A stretch of 64,000 nucleotides of DNA from Singulisphaera sp. GP187 (lineage in GTDB: Bacteria; Planctomycetota; Phycisphaerae; Phycisphaerales; SM1A02). The notes beneath the pieces are model-generated. The model had not been told where the DNA came from. It made no database searches and saw nothing but the letters and a program-made list of their open reading frames with translations. Numbering within the stretch: the first letter of the stretch is position 1; every line of letters begins with the position of its first letter. Positions 35,895 to 44,020 of the stretch are shown here, piece after piece. Where the stretch lies: the NCBI GenBank assembly GCA_945869475.1, contig CAMBOV010000003.1:1-64000 (forward strand), read 5' to 3'. The position numbers were made by a program, and so were the translations under genes.

Positions 35895-36985
35895 CGGTCG
35901 ACCGCGCGAGGGGCCTCGATAAACACGTCGACGAGTTGTCCTGGCATCAGTGTCATTGTGTGCGGATTTTCGAGTTCGTACTCGACTTCCATCACCCGCA
36001 CGTCGACTCGCTCAGCTGAGTCGCCGCTCAGCACTCGCTTGGGAAGAATCAGCGGAGTCACCCGCAAGAATCGAAGTGCAAACTCGCTGCGCGATCCTCC
36101 GCGCGCAAGCGCGACGGCCTTCGACTCGGCGCGAAAGCGCCACGCATCCATCTCATCGATCTGCACGCGCACATGAAGTGGATCGAGCGCGCCGAGAGCG
36201 ACGAACTGCTGCCCCGATCCAGGCACGATGTGCTCACCCGCATCGATGTCGATCGAGAGCACCGTGCCAGCGATCGGCGAGGCGACCGACTCGCGCTCGA
36301 GTTGCGTCTGCGCGAGCACGACATCCGCGCGCGCAACTGCAACCTCCGCCGCGGCGACCGCGAGATCTTCGGGCCACGCCCCTTGCAACACCTCATCGCG
36401 GTGTGCGTGCGCGGTGTCGAGGGCAGCCTGTGCCGCGACGACTTCGAATTCGAGGCGCGGTCGTTCATTGCGACTCGTTGATGTGTTGGCGCCGAGTTCG
36501 TCAAGTCGCGCGAGGCGGCCGGTGGCGTCCACGAGTTGCGCCGCTGCTGCAGCGACGGCCGCGTCGCTCTCGCGAACACTCGTCGTATGCGGAAGTGCCT
36601 TGAGCGCATCGAATCTCGCCGAAGCGACGCCGAGTCGCGCAGTCGCGCCAGCGAGTTGCGCGCGCGTCTGTCTTCCATCGAGCCGAAAGAGCAACTCTCC
36701 GAGTGCGACGGTTTGGCCTTCACTGACGGCGACCACTTCGACGACGCCGGCAAGTGCAGTTCCGACGCTCACAATGTCGGACGATGGCAAGACGGTGCCG
36801 ACGCCCGCGATGCGTTCTTCAAATGGACTGTGCGGCGGAGCGACTTCAGTCGACGCGATCGGAACGCGCGGCACCTGCGAGTTCACGGTGAAGACAGCCA
36901 TCCCGATGCCGATGAGAGCAACCATCGGGATCAACAGAGATCGCACTCGAATGAGCGCGAACATCTTTGCGGAAGGTCTAAACAT
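35891..36985 (-). CDS. HlyD/DevB-like periplasmic adaptor of an ABC exporter
   Basis: The 364-residue membrane-fusion protein has an N-terminal anchor (LLIPMVALIGIGMAVF), a biotinyl-lipoyl segment (GVVEVVAVSEGQTV), a long Ala-rich helical hairpin and the second half SPIAGTVLSIDIDAGEHI. It ends with a beta-barrel (MPGQLVDVFIE). I start at ATG 36985, where it overlaps the ATPase gene by 8 bp. With the ATPase and permease genes upstream it forms a DevBCA- or MacAB-like exporter. The substrate is unknown. Confidence 0.83.
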   Translation of the reverse strand: MFRPSAKMFALIRVRSLLIPMVALIGIGMAVFTVNSQVPRVPIASTEVAPPHSPFEERIAGVGTVLPSSDIVSVGTALAGVVEVVAVSEGQTVALGELLFRLDGRQTRAQLAGATARLGVASARFDALKALPHTTSVRESDAAVAAAAAQLVDATGRLARLDELGANTSTSRNERPRLEFEVVAAQAALDTAHAHRDEVLQGAWPEDLAVAAAEVAVARADVVLAQTQLERESVASPIAGTVLSIDIDAGEHIVPGSGQQFVALGALDPLHVRVQIDEMDAWRFRAESKAVALARGGSRSEFALRFLRVTPLILPKRVLSGDSAERVDVRVMEVEYELENPHTMTLMPGQLVDVFIEAPRAVDR

Positions 36986-37709
36986 GTGAACTCCTGTGAG
37001 CGGGGGTTTCGATTCGGTCGACCCGTCCATCATCCATGTGAATGATTCGGTCCGCAAGATGGTAGATGCGATCGTCGTGCGAGACGACAATCACCGCGCG
37101 ATCGGGCGCTCGGCCCGCGGCCGCGACAAGTTCCATGACGCGCTGTCCTGTCGCGCCGTCGAGAGCACTTGTCGGTTCGTCGCAGACGAGAATGCGAGGA
37201 GCGTTGATGAGCGCGCGTGCAATTGCGACACGTTGTTGCTGGCCTCCTGAGAGTCGCGTCGGGCTCGACCCCTCACGACCACCGAGCCCGACACGCTCGA
37301 GCATTTCAGCACCTCGAGTGACTGCACTTCGACGCTGCCCCCCCTGCAAAATCAATGGGATCGCAACGTTCTCAGCGATGGAGAGCGTCGGAATCAGGTT
37401 GAACTGTTGGAAGACAAATCCCACGTTTCGCAGCCGCCATGCGGTGCGCGCCTCCGATGAGAGCCGCTGCGGATCCTGCCCAAAGACTTCAAGCGAACCG
37501 CCATTGCGCGCGAGCAATCCCGCGATGATCGAGATAAACGATGTCTTTCCGCATCCCGATGGACCCACCAACATCACGATCTCGCCGCAGTGCACCTCAA
37601 GATCGGCACCACGCAGCGCAACCACCTGCGTATCGCCAGTGACATAGACCTTCTCAACGCCGCGAGCTCGCACAGCACAAGAGGATGGATCGCGCGCCTG
37701 CATGCTCAT
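36978..37709 (-). CDS. ABC exporter ATPase (DevA/LolD/MacB type)
   Basis: The 243-residue ATPase has Walker A GPSGCGKTS, the Q-loop FVFQQFNLIP, signature LSGGQQQRVAIA, Walker B RILVCDEPTSALD and the H-loop VVSHDD. It belongs to the group that serves FtsX-type permeases. ATG 37709 overlaps the permease stop (ATGA); the open frame extends upstream but overlaps the permease gene. Confidence 0.93.
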   Translation of the reverse strand: MSMQARDPSSCAVRARGVEKVYVTGDTQVVALRGADLEVHCGEIVMLVGPSGCGKTSFISIIAGLLARNGGSLEVFGQDPQRLSSEARTAWRLRNVGFVFQQFNLIPTLSIAENVAIPLILQGGQRRSAVTRGAEMLERVGLGGREGSSPTRLSGGQQQRVAIARALINAPRILVCDEPTSALDGATGQRVMELVAAAGRAPDRAVIVVSHDDRIYHLADRIIHMDDGRVDRIETPAHRSSHV

Positions 37710-38866
37710 CCTTGAAAGACATCCGCTGGATCGAGTCGCAACACGCGCCACATCCCGAGCGCTGCGCTCGCCGTGCAAATCAGCGTCACCGCGAACGCCG
37801 CAATCAGCGGAATCTGCCAGGTCATACGAAACGCAAGTCGCTCGCCAGGAATTGTGAGACCGAAGGTGCTCGTGATGCCGATTCCAAGACCGAATCCGAG
37901 CACCGCGATCGTCAACGCTTGTAGCGACACCATCCGAAGTAAGACTCCTCGCGACGCCCCCATCGCCTTCATTGCGCCGAAATACTTCAAGTTGTCGAGC
38001 ACAAAGTTGTAGAACATCTGCCCTGCCACGGCGATGCCCACGAAGAACCCGAGCACGATCGCCGTTCCAAAGTTGATCGGGATGCCTGTCTCGCGCATCC
38101 AGTAACCCAGTGTCTTCGCGACGAACTGCTCTGATGAGTATGCGCTGAGTCCGGTCGACTGCGTGATCGCCTCGGTGACGGTGTGAACATCCGCACCTGG
38201 TTCGAGTTTGGCCAAGATCATCGTGACCATTCGTCTTTCACGTGGGGCAAACTGCGAAGCGCGCGTGTAGGTGGTGTAGATCACCGGCTGACTCTGAAAA
38301 GTTTGCGTTGCCTTGCAGATGCCCACGACCTCTGCCCGTTGATCGTTGAGTTCGAGCGTGTCTCCGACTCGAAGTGGTCGCGGCGGTCCGCCTTCGGGCG
38401 GGTGTTGCATCATGAACTCGCGGCGCGTCGCCCGCTCATCGACGATGATCGCGTCAGGCTTTCGCAAATCAGTCACCGCTCCTTCGAGCATGAATGGAGG
38501 GGCTGCGATCAGACTTGCGTCATCGATCCCGATGATTTGTGACATCTGCCGTTTGCCATCGGGCAGGTTGACCACAAGCAGACCTTTGTAGAGCGGCACG
38601 GCCCACTCGATGCCCTCGATCCCCTGCACCCGCTGCACCGCCGTCGAACGCAAGGGCTTGTTGTCGTCGAGAAACCGCTGCGCAGGATCGACAATCCACA
38701 AATCTGGGCTCGGCGTGTCTGTGATGAACCCAAAGGTGCGCGACATGAGTCCGACGAAAATCGAGGCTTGCTGCGAGATCAAAAGCGTCGAGAAAGCGAG
38801 CCCCAGAAGCATCCCGTAAAAGCGGGCCGAGTCACCGAACAACATCTTGAGGGCAAACGTGTACAC
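37706..38866 (-). CDS. FtsX-like ABC permease (DevC type)
   Basis: The 386-residue permease has the MacB/FtsX layout: one N-terminal span (MLLGLAFSTLLIS), a large extracytoplasmic domain (residues about 45-260), and three C-terminal spans including ALTIAVLGFGLGIGI. The end RLDPADVFQG matches the conserved P-A-x-x-L/F tail. It is the first gene of the exporter operon. GTG 38866 and ATG 38845 are both possible starts. Confidence 0.87.
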   Translation of the reverse strand: MYTFALKMLFGDSARFYGMLLGLAFSTLLISQQASIFVGLMSRTFGFITDTPSPDLWIVDPAQRFLDDNKPLRSTAVQRVQGIEGIEWAVPLYKGLLVVNLPDGKRQMSQIIGIDDASLIAAPPFMLEGAVTDLRKPDAIIVDERATRREFMMQHPPEGGPPRPLRVGDTLELNDQRAEVVGICKATQTFQSQPVIYTTYTRASQFAPRERRMVTMILAKLEPGADVHTVTEAITQSTGLSAYSSEQFVAKTLGYWMRETGIPINFGTAIVLGFFVGIAVAGQMFYNFVLDNLKYFGAMKAMGASRGVLLRMVSLQALTIAVLGFGLGIGITSTFGLTIPGERLAFRMTWQIPLIAAFAVTLICTASAALGMWRVLRLDPADVFQG

Positions 38867-38974
38867 GCGAACGCGTGACTCTAGCCGAAGGTCGCTTCGC
38901 CTCCTACAGTCCCAGGATCACGTCGGTCGGCGAACCACGCACGAGCCAACGACTCGCGAACCCTTCCACTCTTC

Positions 38975-39517
38975 ATGCGCCCAGAAGACCTCTTCAACAT
39001 CCTCATTCGTCAACACGCCGAAATGCTCACGGCGTACATCTATTCGGTCGCGTTTGATCGCGCAACGGTCGACGATGTCTTTCAGGAGACGATTATCACT
39101 GCCTGGAAGCGACTCGATTCGTTCGACCATCAGCGTCCCTTTGGGCCCTGGCTGCGCGGCATCGCGCGAAACCACATCATGAGCACGGCGCGTGGAAATC
39201 GACGGTATCGCGCCCACATGGACGAACTGCAACAGATTCGCATCGACGAGCAATTGGATCGCGTCGACCGCTCCGCAGGAGACACATTTGCCGATCGATC
39301 GGCAGCGTTGCTTGAATGTCTTGAGCGACTCCATCCTGATTCGCACGCCGCGGTCGACCTCGTCTATGTGCGCGGGCTCGATTCGGTCGCCGCCGCTCGC
39401 TCGGTGGGAGCCTCCGACGAGACCTTTCGCAAGCGTCTCTACCGCGCCCGACTCGCGCTCGCAGACTGCCTCAAAGTGAAGTCACTCTTTAAGAACACAG
39501 GTGGAGTTCCCGCATGA
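38975..39517 (+). CDS. ECF-type RNA polymerase sigma factor (second copy)
   Basis: The 180-residue protein has region 2 (TVDDVFQETIITAWKRL and FGPWLRGIARN) and region 4 (SAALLECLERLHPDSHAA through FRKRLYRARLALADCL). It aligns along its length with the sigma factor at 18941-19477, sharing VDDVFQET, the WLRGI segment and the KRL.RAR end, and is followed in the same way by an overlapping membrane-protein gene. The 108 bp between it and the divergent exporter operon probably hold both promoters, but no convincing box was found. Confidence 0.9.
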   Translation: MRPEDLFNILIRQHAEMLTAYIYSVAFDRATVDDVFQETIITAWKRLDSFDHQRPFGPWLRGIARNHIMSTARGNRRYRAHMDELQQIRIDEQLDRVDRSAGDTFADRSAALLECLERLHPDSHAAVDLVYVRGLDSVAAARSVGASDETFRKRLYRARLALADCLKVKSLFKNTGGVPA

Positions 39518-40653
39518 TAAATGACAACGCCCCGCACGATCTCGATCCCTTCGCTCGTGGAGATGAGTGCCGACCCTCGCCCGCGAGTGGAGTGGCCCAG
39601 ACGCCCGACGATCTTGCCGATGGCATGGTCGTGCACGGGATGCTCTCGCTCTTTCAACCTGGAGAAACCGCGCGAGTTCAGCAACGCGTTGACCGAGCGA
39701 TCGCGACGATTCGCAGGATGAACGACTCGCGCCGACTTTTCTGGCGCACACGACTCGCGTGGGTCGGCGGGTCTGTTGGGATCGCCGCCGCGATCGCGCT
39801 GGCGGTTTTCTATGTGCCCGCCGACTCAGACTCGAGCGCGTATGCGGCGCTCGAATCGATCCGCGGTTCAACTCGACAAGGTGGACGCTCGTACGCCGTT
39901 CGTTTCGAGATGGATGGAACGGGTGGGCCCATCGCGCAAGCGAAGCAGCTCGAAAATGACAAGAAACCTCTTATCGACAACGAGAAGAAACCGCACCGGA
40001 TGGCGGAACTCGCGCTCGGCTCAGGAGGTCGCTGGACGATCGTCATCTCGCCCCCAAACATGCCAAGAATTCGCGGCGCATTTGGATTCGACGGAACGAC
40101 CTACTGGACCGTCGACCCCGATGGATCGATCCGCACCGCGCAGACGGTCAAGGAACTTCGTGTGCCTATCTTCATCTCGGTACTCGAGAGTGGCACCAGC
40201 GATGGCGACGAAGATCTTGAGTTGTTCACGCTCGATTCGATGCTGTCGAAACTCGACCGCGAATACACAATCTCGTTCGACCGAACGGGCGATCGCACGA
40301 ATCGCGATGGTCGACTCATCACCGTCGTGACCGCCGAGCGCACGGGAAAGCGCGAGTCGCGAGCGCCCAACACCGTTCGAATTATTGCTGATTCGAATAC
40401 TTTCGAGGTGCTCCGAGCGAGCTGGCAGTGGACCGAGTTGCCACCCGCGAACCGCGAGCAGACCGCGCCTCAAGCCTCACCTGAGGGCAAGCCTCGAATC
40501 AAGCGAATCTTTCTCGAGCTCATCGAAACGCCTCCTCACGGCGACGAGTGGTTCACCGCGCAGACGCACGCCAAGTCAATGGCCGACATGCCGCGTCCGA
40601 TGGGACCGCCACGACCTGGGGCACACCAGAACTCCAAGCCGATTCGAGAGTGA
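39514..40653 (+). CDS. Membrane protein co-encoded with second ECF sigma factor
   Basis: The 379-residue protein has a cytoplasmic N-terminal part of about 80 residues, one span (GGSVGIAAAIALAVFYV) and an extracytoplasmic domain of about 270 residues with GRWTIVISPPNMP and GTTYWTVDPDGS. It starts in a 4-bp overlap with the sigma gene. Its layout matches the partner at 19474-20595, including a Pro-rich C-terminal tail, though here without the tandem repeat. An anti-sigma role is inferred from gene order. Confidence 0.72.
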   Translation: MINDNAPHDLDPFARGDECRPSPASGVAQTPDDLADGMVVHGMLSLFQPGETARVQQRVDRAIATIRRMNDSRRLFWRTRLAWVGGSVGIAAAIALAVFYVPADSDSSAYAALESIRGSTRQGGRSYAVRFEMDGTGGPIAQAKQLENDKKPLIDNEKKPHRMAELALGSGGRWTIVISPPNMPRIRGAFGFDGTTYWTVDPDGSIRTAQTVKELRVPIFISVLESGTSDGDEDLELFTLDSMLSKLDREYTISFDRTGDRTNRDGRLITVVTAERTGKRESRAPNTVRIIADSNTFEVLRASWQWTELPPANREQTAPQASPEGKPRIKRIFLELIETPPHGDEWFTAQTHAKSMADMPRPMGPPRPGAHQNSKPIRE

Positions 40654-40789
40654 TTCGATTCGCACCATTCACAGCCTGTTCGATGAGTCCACGGTGCTCG
40701 CACCCATTGCGGTGATTCCAGCCCCCCCAGCGATTGCGCTCGTGGGTCGTGTTGGTCTCGTCGGTCAACGGCGTCGCAGGTGATGGGCT

Positions 40790-40815
40790 TCGTCACCCGC
40801 CTGCGCGGGTGACGA
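40790..40815. terminator. Strong bidirectional hairpin
   Basis: An 11-bp perfect stem (TCGTCACCCGC with GCGGGTGACGA) closes a 4-nt loop CTGC. It lies directly against the stop of the reverse-strand sulfotransferase gene and downstream of the sigma-partner gene, so it can end both operons. The 136 bp before it show nothing else. Confidence 0.65.
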
Positions 40816-41394
40816 TTAGTTCGATCGATTGCGGTGAAGCGATGGATCAACGGCCTTCGCCATCGCTGCTTCATCGAGCGTGCCACCGAGAAACATGTTG
40901 ATCGCGTGAGCCTGCGCCGCAGAGTTTGTGATGAACTGGGCGTGGTCGAGGTAGAGCACCTTGAAATTGGGTCGCGCAGCGAGCCACACTTCAACGCTCT
41001 TGAGCTGTCCTAAAAAGAGCGCGATGAGCCGCTCTGGCGTGAGGGCCGCACCGCGGCGTCCACTGCGCTGCAGCATCGTCGCCTGCGACTGCACGACTTC
41101 GTGCAGATCGCGTCGCATGAAAATCACCCGGTATTCTCGGTCGGCTGGCAGCTCCATCAGCAAGAGATGGATGATCTTCACGACCTTTCCGTGCGCCTCA
41201 TCGAGCCACGAAGTGTCGCTCTTGAGCTGCTTCACTCGCTCAAACTCAAAGTAGCCCCGAGGATTGTCCGCATCGGGGGTGCGAATCTCATCGGTCATCG
41301 CCGCAACGCCGCCAGCGCGCAGCATCTGCATCGCCATACTCGTGCCCGAGCGAGGCAACCCAGAGACGACGATGATTGGCGCGTCGGACGACAT
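40816..41394 (-). CDS. Sulfotransferase-like protein at end of arn operon
   Basis: The 192-residue protein starts with SGLPRSGTSMAMQML, the phosphosulfate-binding loop of the sulfotransferase family, and has FMRRDLHEVVQSQ, the 3'-phosphate-binding region. It is shorter than most sulfotransferases (250-300 residues). It follows arnT by 10 bp and ends at a hairpin. A TAGACT box 7 nt upstream could give it an extra start point. In enterobacteria this position holds arnE and arnF, so a role in modifying the sugar, lipid A or a surface glycan is possible but unproven. Confidence 0.75.
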   Translation of the reverse strand: MSSDAPIIVVSGLPRSGTSMAMQMLRAGGVAAMTDEIRTPDADNPRGYFEFERVKQLKSDTSWLDEAHGKVVKIIHLLLMELPADREYRVIFMRRDLHEVVQSQATMLQRSGRRGAALTPERLIALFLGQLKSVEVWLAARPNFKVLYLDHAQFITNSAAQAHAINMFLGGTLDEAAMAKAVDPSLHRNRSN

Positions 41395-41404
41395 GCGCGC
41401 GAGT

Positions 41405-43081
41405 CTAGTCAGCCGCTCGCGAGCGCTTCCAACTGACGATCACGAGATCGCCTCGTGTGTCAGAGGCATCTGGCGGCGGGAGCGTCGGCGACGTGAGCAG
41501 ACGATCGAAATCAGTGAGAGTCACGACAAGTGCGATCCCATCCCCTCGAATGATTCGCGCTGAAACTTCTTGCCACGAGAGCAGTCGCGCGCGATCCACC
41601 GCCATGTCGAGTTCGTTGTCGAACTCACCAGGACTGCCGGCGATCACGAGGTCGCGCCGTCCAGTGACCCAACTCACGCAGTGCCCAAGTTGCGCGGTGG
41701 TGATGAGCGTTGGTGCATCGACAAGTGACTGTTGATTCGCTTCGAGTGCCGCCCACGGCAACTGACTCTCTCGGACAAATGCGCTGGGAAAGAGAAACGG
41801 AATCAGCATCAGCATCGCGATGGGAGCCGTCGCTGTTCGCATCAGCCAGAGTTGCGCAGTTCGTGCGCGCCAACTCAACGCATCAAGTTCAGACCAGATG
41901 ATGAGCGCCGCCGCGATGGAGACCCAGCGAAGTGATTCGTGGGATGGCCACAGCGTTGGCACACCGAGCGATTCACCGCCGACCAGTGCGAACGCCACTG
42001 CAACGACTGCGAGAATGCGTAAGAGCCAACGGCCGCACTGCTCTCCGACGCCCGCAACGATGTGCCCCGACTCGTGTGCTGTGAACAGCGCGATCGTGAC
42101 GACCGCCGCGAGCGCTGGATAGAGCGGCAGCACATAGGTCGGCACTTTTCCCTTGCTCAAGGAGAGCGCCATCAGCGGTGCGGCGATCCAGCAGAGGGTG
42201 AATCTCATGCCGTCGTTGAGTGCCCCTGCCGCGCGCAGAGACCGCCAGACGCGCGGCCAGAGCAACGTCCAGCACAGTGCGCCCACTGGAAAGAGCAGCA
42301 GCAAATACCACCACGGTTGCGTGTGTTGGTTGGCATCCGGTGCGGCGAATCGCCGAAAATGCTCGATGAAAAGAAAGGCCTCCCAGAATGTCGGTTCAGA
42401 ATCGTGCAGCATCCACGCGATCGGCGCGGCCACGGCGGCGGCGACGGCGAGGGGGACCCAGGGCAGCACAACAATGTCGCGCCATCGTCGCTGCCACGCG
42501 AGAAATGCCAGTGCGCTCACCGCTGGAATCGCGAACCCGAGCAGACCCTTCGTTAAAAATGCGAGCGCCGAGGCCACGCCTGCAAGCGCAAGCCATCCAA
42601 TCCGCGCGCGACCGCTTGACGTGCACGCGCCATAAAAAGCCGCGAGCGTGGCGGCGACGAAGGCAGAAAAGATTGGATCGAGCGACGCAACACCACCCAT
42701 GACGAGTGGACCGATCGTCGTCGCCTGCACGAGAAACGCTGCGACTCCAATCTCGCGGCGACGTGTGATTCGCCCGGCAAGCCATCCAGCCGCAAGTGCG
42801 CTGACCGCCGTCGCAAGCATGCTCGGAATGCGGATGGCAGTCGCGGTCTCTCCAAAGAGTGAGATGCTCGCACCCATCAACCACATTCCAAGCGGCGGCT
42901 TCTCGTAGTAATGAAAGCCCGCCATGCGAAGAGCAAACCACTCGCCACTTTCGGCCATCTCTGCCGCCATGATTCCGTAGCGCGCCTCATCGGGAGAGAC
43001 GAGTGGCCGCACTCCAATGAAGAGCACGCTCACCGCGAGAAAGACGAGCGCCGCCCAGGCGACTTGAGCGCGCAGACTCAT
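41405..43081 (-). CDS. arnT: Lipid A 4-amino-4-deoxy-L-arabinose transferase-like (ArnT family)
   Basis: The 558-residue GT-C glycosyltransferase has the family 39/PMT layout: a first span, then PLVSPDEARYGIMAAEMAES, with the catalytic-type Asp-Glu and the arginine that binds the lipid carrier, HYYEKPPLGMWL, about ten further spans, and LSKGKVPTYVLPLYPALA typical of ArnT. The last third is periplasmic. I start at ATG 43081, since the 72 extra residues upstream are Arg-rich and overlap the deformylase gene. ArnT moves L-Ara4N from undecaprenyl phosphate onto lipid A phosphates. Context with arnBCAD supports this over other PMT-family roles. Confidence 0.87.
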   Translation of the reverse strand: MSLRAQVAWAALVFLAVSVLFIGVRPLVSPDEARYGIMAAEMAESGEWFALRMAGFHYYEKPPLGMWLMGASISLFGETATAIRIPSMLATAVSALAAGWLAGRITRRREIGVAAFLVQATTIGPLVMGGVASLDPIFSAFVAATLAAFYGACTSSGRARIGWLALAGVASALAFLTKGLLGFAIPAVSALAFLAWQRRWRDIVVLPWVPLAVAAAVAAPIAWMLHDSEPTFWEAFLFIEHFRRFAAPDANQHTQPWWYLLLLFPVGALCWTLLWPRVWRSLRAAGALNDGMRFTLCWIAAPLMALSLSKGKVPTYVLPLYPALAAVVTIALFTAHESGHIVAGVGEQCGRWLLRILAVVAVAFALVGGESLGVPTLWPSHESLRWVSIAAALIIWSELDALSWRARTAQLWLMRTATAPIAMLMLIPFLFPSAFVRESQLPWAALEANQQSLVDAPTLITTAQLGHCVSWVTGRRDLVIAGSPGEFDNELDMAVDRARLLSWQEVSARIIRGDGIALVVTLTDFDRLLTSPTLPPPDASDTRGDLVIVSWKRSRAAD

Positions 43082-43112
43082 GAGTGCCACTCCGCGCTGC
43101 GCGTCCAGAGAC

Positions 43113-44012
43113 TCATGAGCGAGCCTCCGCACCACGCGTGCAGAGCCATCCCTCGCGACCGGTGATTGTGCCCCTGCTGATCGCGCACGGCAGTGCACCT
43201 GGTTGCTTCGCGAGCCATGAGCCGAGTGGTTCGAACTGATGCCCACGCGCACTCGCACGATCAAGAAACTGCGCGAAGAGTTCGCTCTTCGCGCCACCCT
43301 CGCTCTCCGCGTGAATCGTCAAGACATGTGGCTTGCCATCGCCCATTCGATGAAGCAGTGCGTCGTTCCACGCGCGGTCTGCGCCACTTGCACGACCGAC
43401 GCCCTCGTCGTAGGTCGGCAGATCGACTGGCACTTGTGGCTGATCGATTGAGGCGCCGTGCACCAGCGGTAAGAACGGTTCTGCGACCCCACGACAATCG
43501 CTGCGAAATGCGAATGCGCGCGAACTCTTCAAAGCGAGCACCCGCTCGGTGCAGCGCCATCCTGGAGCGGCTGCAGTTCGTGGCATGTGACCGAGGATCG
43601 TCGCGAGAGTCTCCGTGGCGCGCGTGAGCTCACCTTCGAGTTGCGCATCCGAGAGTGAATCGATCCCAACTTGCCAACGGTGGTGATCCCATGCATGCAC
43701 TCCCATCTCATGGCCATCACGATCAGGTTGTCGAATCGTCTCTGCCAGGCGAGCGCCGATCTGCGGTCCTGGCCACAGCGTGCCACGCAAGAGAATCTCC
43801 CACCCGTACAGACTCGGCGCACCCGATCGCCACATCTTCAGCGCGAACGATGGACGCAGCATGCGCGCGAGATGCCGTCCCATATTGTCAGGACCAAGCG
43901 TGACGTACCACGTCGCGCGAATCTTGCGAGCATTGAGCAGTGCGAGCAGGCGCGGCATCCCATCGCGTGTTCCGCGAAAGGTGTCGACGTCAACTCGAAG
44001 CCCGATTGTCAC
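43113..44012 (-). CDS. arnD: 4-deoxy-4-formamido-L-arabinose-phosphoundecaprenol deformylase
   Basis: The 299-residue protein is very close to enterobacterial ArnD, sharing GLRVDVDTFRGTR, LGPDNMGRH, SLYGWEILL, HAWDHH, SDCRG, TIHAE and the final GREGWL. It belongs to the polysaccharide-deacetylase family; the metal ligands are expected at the first Asp pair and in HAWDHH. It removes the formyl group from the lipid-linked sugar. I start at GTG 44012, which gives the family's usual N-terminus and lies 8 bp after the arnA stop; the frame is open 33 codons further into arnA. Confidence 0.93.
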   Translation of the reverse strand: MTIGLRVDVDTFRGTRDGMPRLLALLNARKIRATWYVTLGPDNMGRHLARMLRPSFALKMWRSGAPSLYGWEILLRGTLWPGPQIGARLAETIRQPDRDGHEMGVHAWDHHRWQVGIDSLSDAQLEGELTRATETLATILGHMPRTAAAPGWRCTERVLALKSSRAFAFRSDCRGVAEPFLPLVHGASIDQPQVPVDLPTYDEGVGRASGADRAWNDALLHRMGDGKPHVLTIHAESEGGAKSELFAQFLDRASARGHQFEPLGSWLAKQPGALPCAISRGTITGREGWLCTRGAEARS

Positions 44013-44020
44013 GGGATTCT

